Assembly: GCA_022838965.1 (NCBI GenBank)
Contig: JALHDK010000089.1
Span: 3,606-12,161, forward strand
Direction of reading: 5' to 3'
Source: Actinomycetales bacterium
GTDB lineage: Bacteria; Actinomycetota; Actinomycetes; Actinomycetales; Actinomycetaceae
Length of the DNA stretch: 8,556 nucleotides
The translations under genes were made by a program, and so were the position numbers. This document shows positions 1 through 6,416 of this stretch, in pieces (positions within the stretch are counted from its first letter, which is position 1; the number at the start of each line of letters is the position of its first letter). The notes under the pieces are model-generated. The model saw only the letters and a list, made by a program, of their open reading frames with translations. It was not told where the DNA came from and ran no database searches.

Positions 1-1647
1 CAGCGAGATGACGTCGACGGCGCGTTGCGAGAACTTTTTCTCGTCGCCATAGTTCACGGGCGGGGTCCGCAGCGGTGCGTCCAGGGTGACGATGCGCGCG
101 TAGTCCCCCACGGTGCGGTCCACCGCGCGGGTGCCGAGCCCGAACACGAGCCGCATCATCCCGGCCTCCATGTCGGTGTCGCTGTCCCAGATGTACAGGT
201 TGGACGAGTTGGCGACCCCGGCGACGTGCGGGAAGTAGTCGTTGCCGTACTGGTCACCGGAGACACGCTGCACGAGGATCGCCATCTGCTCGTCCTTGTC
301 GAACAGCCCGCGATGCATCCGGTAGGCCAGGGCGTCGTCATTCATCGTGGAGGCGTACACGGTGCGCACGGCCTGGGAGAACGCGGCGTAGCGTTCCTCC
401 GGGGACCCCTGGTTGGCGAGGAAGTGGCTCTCGTACTTGCCCGCGAAGGCATTGCCGTAGCTGTCTTCGAGCAGCGAGCTGGAACGCACGATGATCGGCG
501 CCTGGCCGAAGTGCTCGAGGAGCTGCATGAACTGCTCGCGGACATTGGTGGGGAAGGCGCCGTGGAGCAGGAGCTTGCGGAGTTCGGCCGCACGAGGGTA
601 GTAGCCCTCCAGGGTCTTCTGCTTCGTCCGGAGGCGCCACCAGCCGTTCTCCACGATGTAGGAGTAGAAGATGTCGGAGCCGAGGTAGAAGGAGTCGTGC
701 GGTTCCAGGAAGCGGGTGAACCGCTCCCCGCCCTCCCTCGCGAGGATGGCGTTGGCGAGGAGCATGCCCACGCTCTTCCCGCCGATGTATCCGGTGCCCA
801 CCTCGCGCGAGGCGATGACGAGAATGTCCGCCAGCGTGAAGTACTGCTGGCACAGGCCGAACATCTTGGACTCGCGACCGATGATCATCTGCATCAGCTG
901 GGTCTTGACCTCCTCCTGCTGCTCGGGCGGCATCGCGAGGGCTGCGCGGGCCCGGTCGAAGGTGGTGTTCCAGTGGTCTGGGCGGTCGGTGGCGTGCGGG
1001 ATCGCGGCGAACAGGGCGGCGACGTCCGCGCTGGCGGTGAGGCTCACGGCCTCGGTCTCGGTGACGAGGTGCGGGAAGAACATGGTGGACGAGTAGCGCT
1101 GCCACACCTTGAGGGGGTGGATGTACAGCCTGCCGTCCACCTGGTAGAGGTCGAGCAGGAGCTGCGTGGTTTCCCGGATCCCGGCGATGGTGGTGTACGT
1201 GTGGGCGTTCCGGATGAGGGCGAAATAGGCCACCGTGTCCAGCTCGTACAGGTACGGACAGGTCACCTTGAAGAAGTTGCCGATCATCAGGTCGGAGTGC
1301 CAGTAGGGCAGCAGGTCGGTGAGGCAGTCGAACACGTAGAAGGCCCGCAGTCCCTCCTTCTCCACGAGGTTGTCGACCTCCGTGGCAAAGGTCTCGAAGC
1401 CGGCCGCGGCGTCGAGGTGGTACACCCGCACATCCGGCGCGTCCGCCACGAGCGGCTCATGGCTGCCGAACCGGACGTAGACGAGCGAGCGCTGATCACG
1501 CCGGGCCTGCGCCACGTAGGGTTCGACCACCCGGCGGTAGTCATCGATGGAGTCAACCTGCCAGACGACGTTGTCGCCGAGGCGCAGGCTGTCGATGACG
1601 GCGTCGAAGCCGGGCAGGCCGGTGCTCACCCGGGCGGGGATCTTCAT
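1..1647 (-). CDS. PEP/pyruvate-binding (PPDK N-terminal, ATP-grasp type) protein with degenerate KaiC-like N-terminus; 3' end outside window
   Basis: 549 residues are visible and the gene is still open at the window edge. Residues 8-30 (STGLPGFDAVIDSLRLGDNV onward) resemble the opening of a KaiC/RadA RecA fold, but the P-loop position reads WQVDSIDDY, with no GK[ST]. A Walker-B-like FYVFD (103-107) and a stretch at 137-185 also fit that fold. From about residue 277 the chain matches the ATP-binding domain of pyruvate phosphate dikinase and PEP synthase: GYIGGKSVG (286-294), IIVRSSSLLEDS (385-396, with the nucleotide-contacting Arg), NAFAGKYES (399-407), and VFGLGTRAVDR (501-511). By family, this domain uses ATP to phosphorylate a swivelling histidine, which then passes phosphate to pyruvate or another acceptor; the histidine domain and acceptor domain, if present, lie off the window. 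The ATG at 1645-1647 overlaps the upstream stop as ATGA and has no strong Shine-Dalgarno sequence, so translation is probably coupled. The substrate is unknown. The domain call is firm and the function is not. Confidence 0.85.
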   Translation of the reverse strand, partial: MKIPARVSTGLPGFDAVIDSLRLGDNVVWQVDSIDDYRRVVEPYVAQARRDQRSLVYVRFGSHEPLVADAPDVRVYHLDAAAGFETFATEVDNLVEKEGLRAFYVFDCLTDLLPYWHSDLMIGNFFKVTCPYLYELDTVAYFALIRNAHTYTTIAGIRETTQLLLDLYQVDGRLYIHPLKVWQRYSSTMFFPHLVTETEAVSLTASADVAALFAAIPHATDRPDHWNTTFDRARAALAMPPEQQEEVKTQLMQMIIGRESKMFGLCQQYFTLADILVIASREVGTGYIGGKSVGMLLANAILAREGGERFTRFLEPHDSFYLGSDIFYSYIVENGWWRLRTKQKTLEGYYPRAAELRKLLLHGAFPTNVREQFMQLLEHFGQAPIIVRSSSLLEDSYGNAFAGKYESHFLANQGSPEERYAAFSQAVRTVYASTMNDDALAYRMHRGLFDKDEQMAILVQRVSGDQYGNDYFPHVAGVANSSNLYIWDSDTDMEAGMMRLVFGLGTRAVDRTVGDYARIVTLDAPLRTPPVNYGDEKKFSQRAVDVISL

Positions 1648-2132
1648 GCGCCCAGCGTAGACGTGACCGTGCCGTGGGAGTCGTGCAGGTCCGCTGCGCG
1701 CCCGCCCGAGAACCACGCCGCCGCCGTCGTCACGAGCGTCGCGAACAGCAGGCCGAGGAGTGCGATGCCGGCGAGCATCTCGATGCCGGGGCCGACGGCG
1801 CGACCGTGCGGCTCGACACGCCGCGCCGCCAGGTCCTGCAGGATGAACCACACCGCGGCGAGGACGAGCAGCATCACCGCGAGGACCGGCAGCGTCCCGC
1901 CGTGGTCCGCGTGGGGCCGGGGCACTCCCCACCGCCTCGCGTCCACCGTCCCGGTGATGGCCGCCAGCAGGGCGGCGGCCGCGCCGAGCGCGAGCAGCAC
2001 CAGGGTCACGGTCCGCAGCCGGCCGCGGGAGCGCGGCGCCAGCATGGCGACGAGCAGGACGACGGCGCCGAGCGGCACCAGCACACCGGCGGCGCCGGCG
2101 GTCAGCGCGTGCACCGGCCCGGAGCCGGTCAC
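1644..2132 (-). CDS. small four-TM integral membrane protein of unknown function
   Basis: This 162-residue protein is not recognised as a member of any named family. Four hydrophobic segments are clear at about residues 9-32, 41-63, 81-101 and 116-141. They are joined by short polar loops with Arg/His clusters (33-40, 64-79, 102-115), and a short polar tail follows. Both termini should lie on the same side of the membrane. The start is GTG (2130-2132), overlapping the stop of the upstream acyltransferase gene as GTGA, with a G-rich stretch just upstream that could act as a weak ribosome binding site. Its own stop overlaps the ATG of the PEP-binding protein as ATGA. This double coupling suggests it is made together with both neighbours and may anchor or assist one of them; that is inference from position only. 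The gene is supported by the coupled junctions, the coherent membrane pattern and the GC-rich third positions. Confidence 0.75.
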   Translation of the reverse strand: MTGSGPVHALTAGAAGVLVPLGAVVLLVAMLAPRSRGRLRTVTLVLLALGAAAALLAAITGTVDARRWGVPRPHADHGGTLPVLAVMLLVLAAVWFILQDLAARRVEPHGRAVGPGIEMLAGIALLGLLFATLVTTAAAWFSGGRAADLHDSHGTVTSTLGA

Positions 2133-3433
2133 CGCTCACCCCCCACGGCCAGCCCCCACAGGCTGACGGCGAGCACCGCGAGGTTCAGCAGCCCGGAGGA
2201 CCACAGGCCGATCTGGCTGCCGCCCCACCAGGTACCGAACCCGTGGAGGTTCATTGCGAGGAGCGCGGCCCCCACGCCGAGGGCGGACGGCAGCGCGGGC
2301 ACCCGTCGTCGCCGCCACGTCGCCGCCCGCGCACGCAGGGCGGCGTCGGCCTTGGCGGCCGCACCCGCGACCAGCCACGCACCGCCGAGGACGACGACGA
2401 AGGCCCCCAGGTGGAGCGCCCACCACGCGGGCCCCAGCGGTCGGGGTCCCGCTCCCGCCAGCCACGCCGCGCCGACGACCAGCGCCATGACCGGGATGTG
2501 CCAGAGGTAGACGCCCATGGCCCGCACGCCGAACGCCCCGACCACCCGGTAGGTGCGCTCCCGCGCGAGCCAGCGATCGAGAACCGGCCAGAACGCGGCG
2601 AGGAGGAACACCAGCGCGGCGCCGTAGAGCGCGATCACCAGGGTGGGCGGCGAGAGGTTGGAGGGTTCCGGATCTCCGGCACGGGTGGTGAGCGAGGAGG
2701 AATACGGTCCTGCAACGGCGAGGGCGACGGCGAGGGCCAGGGTGAGGAGGCCGGCGGGAAGGGTGCGGCGCCACCCGGCGGCGCGCAGGACCGGGAGGTG
2801 GTAGCCGAGCTGGTGCAGGAAGCCCCACACCAGCAGCAGGTTCAGCCACCCGGCCGCGGACCAGACGTTCCACCGCAACGCGTCCACCGCACCCACGGCC
2901 GCGAGCCAGACGGCCAGCGTGACCGCGGGGCGCCGCGCCCAGCGCACCGTCCAGGGCACCGCCGCGGTCACCAGCGCGTAGACGCCCAGGAACCAGAGCA
3001 ACTGGGCGAGGAAGCGGCCCGCCGTCACCGCCAGGTCCGCGATCGCGGGGATGAGGGCGAGCGGCAGCAGCACGGCGGTCCAGACGCCGGCGTACACGAA
3101 CCCCGGGGTGCCGAGGCGGAGCACACGCCGCCGGAGAAAGGCGGCGGCGTCCGGGCGCCGCTCCCACGAGAGCCGGTTCGTGGCCCCGCCCGCGGCGAAG
3201 AACAACGGCACGATCTGGAGAAGCCAGGTGGCCCAGACGACGTCGGGGCGGCGGTCGAGCACGCTGGCCGGCGCGCCCCCCGAGAGGTCCCACGCGACCG
3301 AGTGGATGAACACGACGGACACCAGGGCGAAGGCCCGGACCGCGTCCAGCACCCGGTCGCGGCCGGCGAGGAGGCGGTCCGCCGCCCCGTGGGCGCCGCC
3401 GCCGGGCGCGTCCGCCCCACCACTGCTCGCCAT
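2129..3433 (-). CDS. acyltransferase-3 family membrane protein (first copy)
   Basis: 434 residues with about ten or more hydrophobic segments. The N-terminus carries the acyltransferase-3 signature: RDRVLDAVR at 25-33 with Asp30 and Arg33, followed by His44 in VFIHS. Other landmarks are PLFFAAGG (76-83), a VWGFLHQLG block (202-210), SPPTL (261-265) and YLWH (309-312). Proteins of this family sit in the inner membrane and usually move acyl groups from a cytoplasmic acyl donor to extracytoplasmic glycans, lipids or peptidoglycan; the substrate here cannot be read from sequence. The ORF could begin at a GTG at 3460, but the ATG at 3431-3433 is preferred: it has GGAGAGG with an 8-base spacing, and the GTG lies against a candidate -10 box and so would fall upstream of the mRNA start. 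It is the first gene of a three-gene coupled operon. The residue-level alignment to the second copy at 6526-7896 is by eye. Confidence 0.85.
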   Translation of the reverse strand: MASSGGADAPGGGAHGAADRLLAGRDRVLDAVRAFALVSVVFIHSVAWDLSGGAPASVLDRRPDVVWATWLLQIVPLFFAAGGATNRLSWERRPDAAAFLRRRVLRLGTPGFVYAGVWTAVLLPLALIPAIADLAVTAGRFLAQLLWFLGVYALVTAAVPWTVRWARRPAVTLAVWLAAVGAVDALRWNVWSAAGWLNLLLVWGFLHQLGYHLPVLRAAGWRRTLPAGLLTLALAVALAVAGPYSSSLTTRAGDPEPSNLSPPTLVIALYGAALVFLLAAFWPVLDRWLARERTYRVVGAFGVRAMGVYLWHIPVMALVVGAAWLAGAGPRPLGPAWWALHLGAFVVVLGGAWLVAGAAAKADAALRARAATWRRRRVPALPSALGVGAALLAMNLHGFGTWWGGSQIGLWSSGLLNLAVLAVSLWGLAVGGER

Positions 3434-3460
3434 GGGTGCCGCCTCTCCGGATCCGTCCAC

Positions 3461-3466
3461 AGCGTA
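3461..3466 (-). promoter_or_regulatory. candidate -10 box for the acyltransferase / membrane protein / PEP-binding operon
   Basis: On the minus strand this reads TACGCT, matching the TAnnnT pattern of actinobacterial housekeeping -10 boxes. Transcription would start near 3453-3454, giving a leader of about 20 bases that includes the GGAGAGG ribosome binding site of the ATG at 3433. No convincing -35 is visible in the GC-rich sequence upstream. Confidence 0.35.
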
Positions 3467-3468
3467 AC

Positions 3469-3492
3469 GCGCCCGGGGCCCGCGGAGGGCGC
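3469..3492. promoter_or_regulatory. inverted repeat between two divergent promoters, possible operator
   Basis: GCGCCC (3469-3474) and GGGCGC (3487-3492) form a perfect 6-base inverted repeat around a 12-base centre that itself contains GGGCCC. It lies between the candidate -10 of the minus-strand acyltransferase operon and the candidate -10 of the Nudix gene, where the two -35 regions would be. A regulator bound here could act on both. In DNA this GC-rich such a repeat can arise by chance, so confidence is low. Confidence 0.2.
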
Positions 3493-3497
3493 TGCGG

Positions 3498-3503
3498 TAC
3501 CCT
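3498..3503 (+). promoter_or_regulatory. candidate -10 box for the Nudix gene
   Basis: TACCCT lies within the 10-mer GGTACCCTGA (3496-3505). The same 10-mer precedes the second acyltransferase gene at 6511-6520. It is 22 bases upstream of the Nudix ATG and just before the GGAGGAG ribosome binding site, so a start near 3510 would give a short leader of about 15 bases. No clear -35 was found. Confidence 0.35.
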
Positions 3504-3525
3504 GACCGCGGGAGGAGACACGAGG

Positions 3526-4077
3526 ATGCCGGTACACTCAGCTGCGCTATTGGCCTATCGCTACTGCACGCCCGAGGGCCCCACGACGGAGCCGGTCCGT
3601 CCGGATGAGGTCGGCGACGAGTGCGTCGAGGTGTTCCTCGTGCACATGGGCGGACCGTTCTGGGGCCGCAAGGAGAACGGTGCCTGGTCGCTGCCGAAGG
3701 GCGAGTACGACCCCGCCCGGGAGGAGCCCCGCGAGGCGGCGATGCGCGAGTTCCACGAGGAGGTGGGCGTGGTGTGGACCGGGCCGCTCGAGTGGCTCGG
3801 GGAGTTCCGGCAGCCCTCCCGCAAGGTGCTCGATGTCCACCACGGCCTCGCCCCCCTCATGCTCGAGTTCGTGTCCTCCACCCTGTTCGAGGTGGAATGG
3901 CCCCGGGGATCGGGCCGCATCCGGCAGTTTCCCGAGGTCGATCGGGCCGCGTGGTTCCGGCTCGACGAAGCGCGGACGAAGATCGTGCCCAGCCAGGTGC
4001 CGATCCTCGAGGCCCTGCTGCGACGGCTCCGCACCGCGGGGGCCGGGCGGCACGCCACCCAGCCCCCGCACGGATGA
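3526..4077 (+). CDS. Nudix hydrolase, COG4119-like
   Basis: 183 residues. The chain opens with a strand typical of this group (SAALLAYRY, 5-13), followed by a polar insertion at about 15-32. VFLVHMGGPFWGRKENGAWS (36-55) then leads into the Nudix box PKGEYDPAREEPREAAMREF and HEEVG (57-81). The metal-binding core REFHEEVG (74-81) is intact with Glu75, Glu78 and Glu79. The box has one extra residue between its first Gly (59) and the Glu at 66. FPEVDRAAWF (135-144) and the following helix complete the fold. Nudix enzymes hydrolyse nucleoside diphosphates linked to another moiety; for this subgroup I know of no firm substrate. The ATG at 3526 is chosen for GGAGGAG at 3511-3517 with an 8-base spacing. 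The last dozen residues (about 171-182) are encoded by the hairpin assigned to the opposing operon and look unstructured. It is a single-gene unit, divergent from the acyltransferase operon and convergent with the E1 operon. Confidence 0.9.
   Translation: MPVHSAALLAYRYCTPEGPTTEPVRPDEVGDECVEVFLVHMGGPFWGRKENGAWSLPKGEYDPAREEPREAAMREFHEEVGVVWTGPLEWLGEFRQPSRKVLDVHHGLAPLMLEFVSSTLFEVEWPRGSGRIRQFPEVDRAAWFRLDEARTKIVPSQVPILEALLRRLRTAGAGRHATQPPHG
4036..4069 (-). terminator. long hairpin in the Nudix 3' end, probable terminator of the E1-lipoyl operon
   Basis: Outer arms GCGGGGGC (4036-4043) and GCCCCCGC (4062-4069) pair perfectly, with an inner arm down to a 4-base loop at 4051-4054. In plus-strand RNA the arm has two C-A mismatches. 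In minus-strand RNA the same positions become U-G wobble pairs, so all 15 pairs form. The hairpin starts 12 bases past the lipoyl gene stop, where a terminator is expected. There is no U-tract; U-less terminators are reported in actinobacteria. It may act weakly in the other direction too. Confidence 0.55.
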
Positions 4078-4081
4078 GCCG

Positions 4082-4315
4082 TCAGGTGATGCGGGCGATG
4101 ACCGCACCCTGCGCCACGGCCTCCTCCTCCGCCACGAGGAGGTGCACCACACCACCCACGGGCGCGGACACCTCGACCGAGGCCTTCTCCACCATCACCT
4201 CCGCCAGCAGCTGACCGGGGGTAACGGCGGCGCCGTCGTCGACGAACCACGTCGAGACCACGCCCTCCGCGTCCGGCTTGTCCCGGGAGAGCTGCGGGAA
4301 CACGACGTCGGTCAT
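4082..4315 (-). CDS. free-standing lipoyl-domain carrier protein
   Basis: 77 residues, the size of one lipoyl domain with no linker, E1/E3-binding region or E2 catalytic core. The fold is recognisable: an N-terminal VVFPQLS strand, GVVSTWFVDDGAAVTPGQLL, the attachment hairpin MVEKASVEV with Lys44 as the expected lipoylation site, then APVGGVV and a closing strand ending VIARI. Glu-Lys-Ala at the hairpin tip favours lipoate over biotin, whose sites read MKM. By family, the lipoyl arm is reductively acylated by the E1 enzyme and carries the acyl group to a transferase, then is reoxidised by E3. The ATG overlaps the E1 beta stop as ATGA, so it is translationally coupled and probably made in step with E1. 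It is the last gene of the operon. The absence of E2 and E3 suggests a carrier acting in trans, like glycine-cleavage H protein, or lending its domain to an E2 encoded elsewhere. Confidence 0.9.
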   Translation of the reverse strand: MTDVVFPQLSRDKPDAEGVVSTWFVDDGAAVTPGQLLAEVMVEKASVEVSAPVGGVVHLLVAEEEAVAQGAVIARIT

Positions 4316-5355
4316 GCGCCGAGCACCTTCCGGATCGCCGCCTCGATCCGCTCCGGCCGCGGCAGGATGGCGTATTCGAGCGACCGGGCGTAGGGCACCG
4401 GGACATCCGGGTTGGCTACGCGGACCACGGGCGCGCGGAGCAGGGTCGGATCGTGATCCGTGATCGTTGCGGCGACCTCACCGGACATGCCGTAGGAGAG
4501 GTAGTCCTCGTCCACCACCACGAGGTGTCCCGTCTTGGCCACCGACCGCAGGATGGCCTCGCGGTCGAGCGGGACGAGGCTGCGCAGGTCGATGACCTCC
4601 ACCCCGATCCCCTCCCCCGCGAGTTTCTCCGCCACGTCGAGCGCGTGGTGGACGGACAGCGAGACCGTGACCACCGTGACGTCGGAGCCCTCCATCGCCA
4701 CCCGCGCCTTCCCGATCGGCACCTCGTACGCCTCGGTGGGCACGGTGGCGATCGCGCGGGGGTTCTTCGCCATCCACGGCAGGCCCATGACGCCCTTGTG
4801 GAACATGTAGACGACCGGGTTGTCGTCGCGGATCGCCGCGGTCATGAGGCCCTTCGCGTCGTACGGGTTGGATGGCACGACCACCTTCATCCCGGGCAGG
4901 TGGGCGAACGTGGCCCACAGGCACTGGGAGTGCTGGGCGCCGTCGCCGTATCCTCCGCCGACCGCCGTCGTCAGGACCATCGGGACCTTCACGTTGCCAC
5001 CGGACTCGAAGTGGATCTTGGCCATGTGGTTGTAGATCTGGTCGAGGCAGACCCCCATGAAGTCGGCGAACATCAGCTCGGCAATGGGCCGCATCCCCTC
5101 GGTGGCCGCGCCGATCGCGAGACCGATGAAGGCCGTCTCGGAGATCGGGGTGTCGATGATGCGCGTCGGGCCGTACTTGTCGAGCAGTCCGAGGGTCGAG
5201 GAGAAGATGCCGCCGTACCTGCCCACGTCCTCGCCCAGGTAGAAGACGGTGGGGTCCCGCTCCATCTCGAGGTCGATGGCCTCCACCATGGCCTTGGCCG
5301 TGGTGAGGCGGTGGCCACTGGTGAGTTCCGCCTGCGGAGCCTCTGTGAGTGTCAT
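4312..5355 (-). CDS. thiamine-diphosphate dehydrogenase E1 beta subunit (2-oxo acid / acetoin type)
   Basis: 347 residues, normal length for the family. Landmarks in order: YLGEDVGRYGG (39-49) with the conserved Glu42; DTPISETAFIG (68-78); ELMFADFMGVCLDQIYN (93-109), which resembles acetoin dehydrogenase beta (AcoB); GAQHSQ (139-144) with conserved His142; VVVPSNPYDAKGL (158-170); and a transketolase C-terminal domain with VIDLRSLVPLD (254-264) and VDEDYLSYG (281-289). With E1 alpha it forms an alpha2-beta2 enzyme that cleaves the substrate on thiamine diphosphate and acylates lipoate. The ORF is open from 5370, but AAGGAGG lies between that codon and two adjacent ATGs; the second (5353-5355) has the better 5-base spacing and is chosen, leaving 11 bases after the E1 alpha stop. 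Annotation from 5358 is also possible. The substrate is undecided: AcoB-like motifs hint at acetoin, but branched-chain or other 2-oxo acids are not excluded. Confidence 0.9.
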   Translation of the reverse strand: MTLTEAPQAELTSGHRLTTAKAMVEAIDLEMERDPTVFYLGEDVGRYGGIFSSTLGLLDKYGPTRIIDTPISETAFIGLAIGAATEGMRPIAELMFADFMGVCLDQIYNHMAKIHFESGGNVKVPMVLTTAVGGGYGDGAQHSQCLWATFAHLPGMKVVVPSNPYDAKGLMTAAIRDDNPVVYMFHKGVMGLPWMAKNPRAIATVPTEAYEVPIGKARVAMEGSDVTVVTVSLSVHHALDVAEKLAGEGIGVEVIDLRSLVPLDREAILRSVAKTGHLVVVDEDYLSYGMSGEVAATITDHDPTLLRAPVVRVANPDVPVPYARSLEYAILPRPERIEAAIRKVLGA

Positions 5356-5366
5356 CATGCCCTCCT

Positions 5367-6386
5367 TCATGCGAAAACGTAGTGGCCCGCGGTGTCGGGC
5401 TCGGGGATGGGGCTGGCCTTGGCGAACGCGATGGCGTCAGCCACGCGCTGTCGCGCGGCCTCCGCGATGGCCTCCACGTCCGCGGCGTCCAGGACGCCGT
5501 CGGCGATCAGCTGCTGCGCGTAGCGCGGAATCGGGTCGCGGCCGGGGACGTCGGCGAGCTCGGGGCGGTACCCCTGGGCGTCGCCCTCGAAGTGTCCGAG
5601 CATCCGCAGGGTGTGCACCTCGATGAGGCTGGGGCCCTCGCCCCTCCGGGCGCGTCCCACGGCGCGGGCCGCGGCCGCGTGGACGGCCTCGACGTCGTTG
5701 TCCTCCACCCGCTCGCCGGGGATGCCGTAGGCGGCCGCCCGGTCGGCGTTGCTGGGGATCGCCGTCGAGGCGTCACGGGGCACCGAGATGCCCCAGTCGT
5801 TGTCCTCGACGACGAAGACCACGGGCAGCTTCCACAGGGCGGCGAGGTTGAGCGACTCGTGGAAGGCGCCCTGGTTCGCGGCGCCGTCGCCCGTCACGGC
5901 CACGGCGACGGCGTCCTTTCCGAGACGCTGGAAGGCGAACGCCATGCCGAGGGCGGGCGGGTACCCCTCGGCGATGATCCCCGAGCAGGAGAAGTGGGTT
6001 GCGGGGTCGAACAGGTGCATGTGGCCACCGCGGCCGTGACCGAGCCCGTCGACCCGGCCGTAGATCTCCGCGGTCAGGGCACGGAGGTCCATGCCGTGCG
6101 CGATCGCGAAGTGGTGCGGCCGGTGGGTGGCGGTGATGGCGTCGTCGGTGGTCAGATGGGCGCAGACGCCGGAAGCGACCGGCTCCTGGCCCGCTGACAG
6201 GTGCATCTCCCCCGGGATCAGGCCCTTGCCGATGTCGAATCCGGGGCCCTTGTCCGCGTGGTACTCCCGCTGGATCGCCTCCTCCCAGGTGCGGGAGAGC
6301 ACCATCGTCTCGTAGAGGTTCCGGCGCACGTCGGGTGGGAGCTGGCTGGCTGCCCCGCGCGCGACCTCTGCACTCGTCGTTGACAT
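5367..6386 (-). CDS. thiamine-diphosphate dehydrogenase E1 alpha subunit (2-oxo acid / acetoin type)
   Basis: 339 residues, normal for E1 alpha. MHLSAGQEPVASGVCAHL (61-78) and ITATHRPHH (84-92) form the substrate-side region, followed by GRGGHMHLFD (118-127). The thiamine-diphosphate motif starts at GDGAANQGAFHESLN (166-180) and ends at EDND (194-197), where family members more often have ENN. EVHTLRMLGHFEGD (256-269) covers the loop that is phosphorylated in mitochondrial relatives. The subunit binds the Mg-thiamine diphosphate pyrophosphate and works with E1 beta, encoded next. GGAGG precedes two adjacent ATGs; the second (6384-6386) has a 4-base spacing against 1 base for the first, so it is preferred, though 6389 is possible. 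It is the first gene of the operon, with a candidate promoter about 30 bases upstream. HRPHH in place of the HRGHG usual in AcoA suggests a substrate pocket not identical to classical acetoin dehydrogenase. Confidence 0.9.
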   Translation of the reverse strand: MSTTSAEVARGAASQLPPDVRRNLYETMVLSRTWEEAIQREYHADKGPGFDIGKGLIPGEMHLSAGQEPVASGVCAHLTTDDAITATHRPHHFAIAHGMDLRALTAEIYGRVDGLGHGRGGHMHLFDPATHFSCSGIIAEGYPPALGMAFAFQRLGKDAVAVAVTGDGAANQGAFHESLNLAALWKLPVVFVVEDNDWGISVPRDASTAIPSNADRAAAYGIPGERVEDNDVEAVHAAAARAVGRARRGEGPSLIEVHTLRMLGHFEGDAQGYRPELADVPGRDPIPRYAQQLIADGVLDAADVEAIAEAARQRVADAIAFAKASPIPEPDTAGHYVFA

Positions 6387-6416
6387 CATGCCTCCATTGG
6401 CTTGTCGGGTGTGATC

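Noticed and set aside
772..790. GTGYIGGKS in the PEP-binding protein looks like a P-loop
   Set aside because: The spacing gives Thr rather than Gly or Ala at the first position, and the segment matches the GGK element of PPDK-type ATP-binding domains, so it is not a RecA Walker A.
25..2166. Plus-strand open frame of 713 codons antisense to the PEP-binding and four-TM genes
   Set aside because: Its translation is low-complexity with no recognisable domain, and it is explained as the shadow of GC-rich codons on the other strand, where the proteins have clear motifs.
2243..3505. Plus-strand open frame of 420 codons and an overlapping minus-strand frame of 461 codons over the first acyltransferase
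   Set aside because: Both translations are Arg/Gly/Pro-rich with no fold; the 434-residue membrane frame carries the family signature.
4082..4315. Biotin carrier rather than lipoyl carrier
   Set aside because: The modification site reads VEKA; biotin domains have MKM around the lysine, and the gene sits behind E1 alpha and beta.
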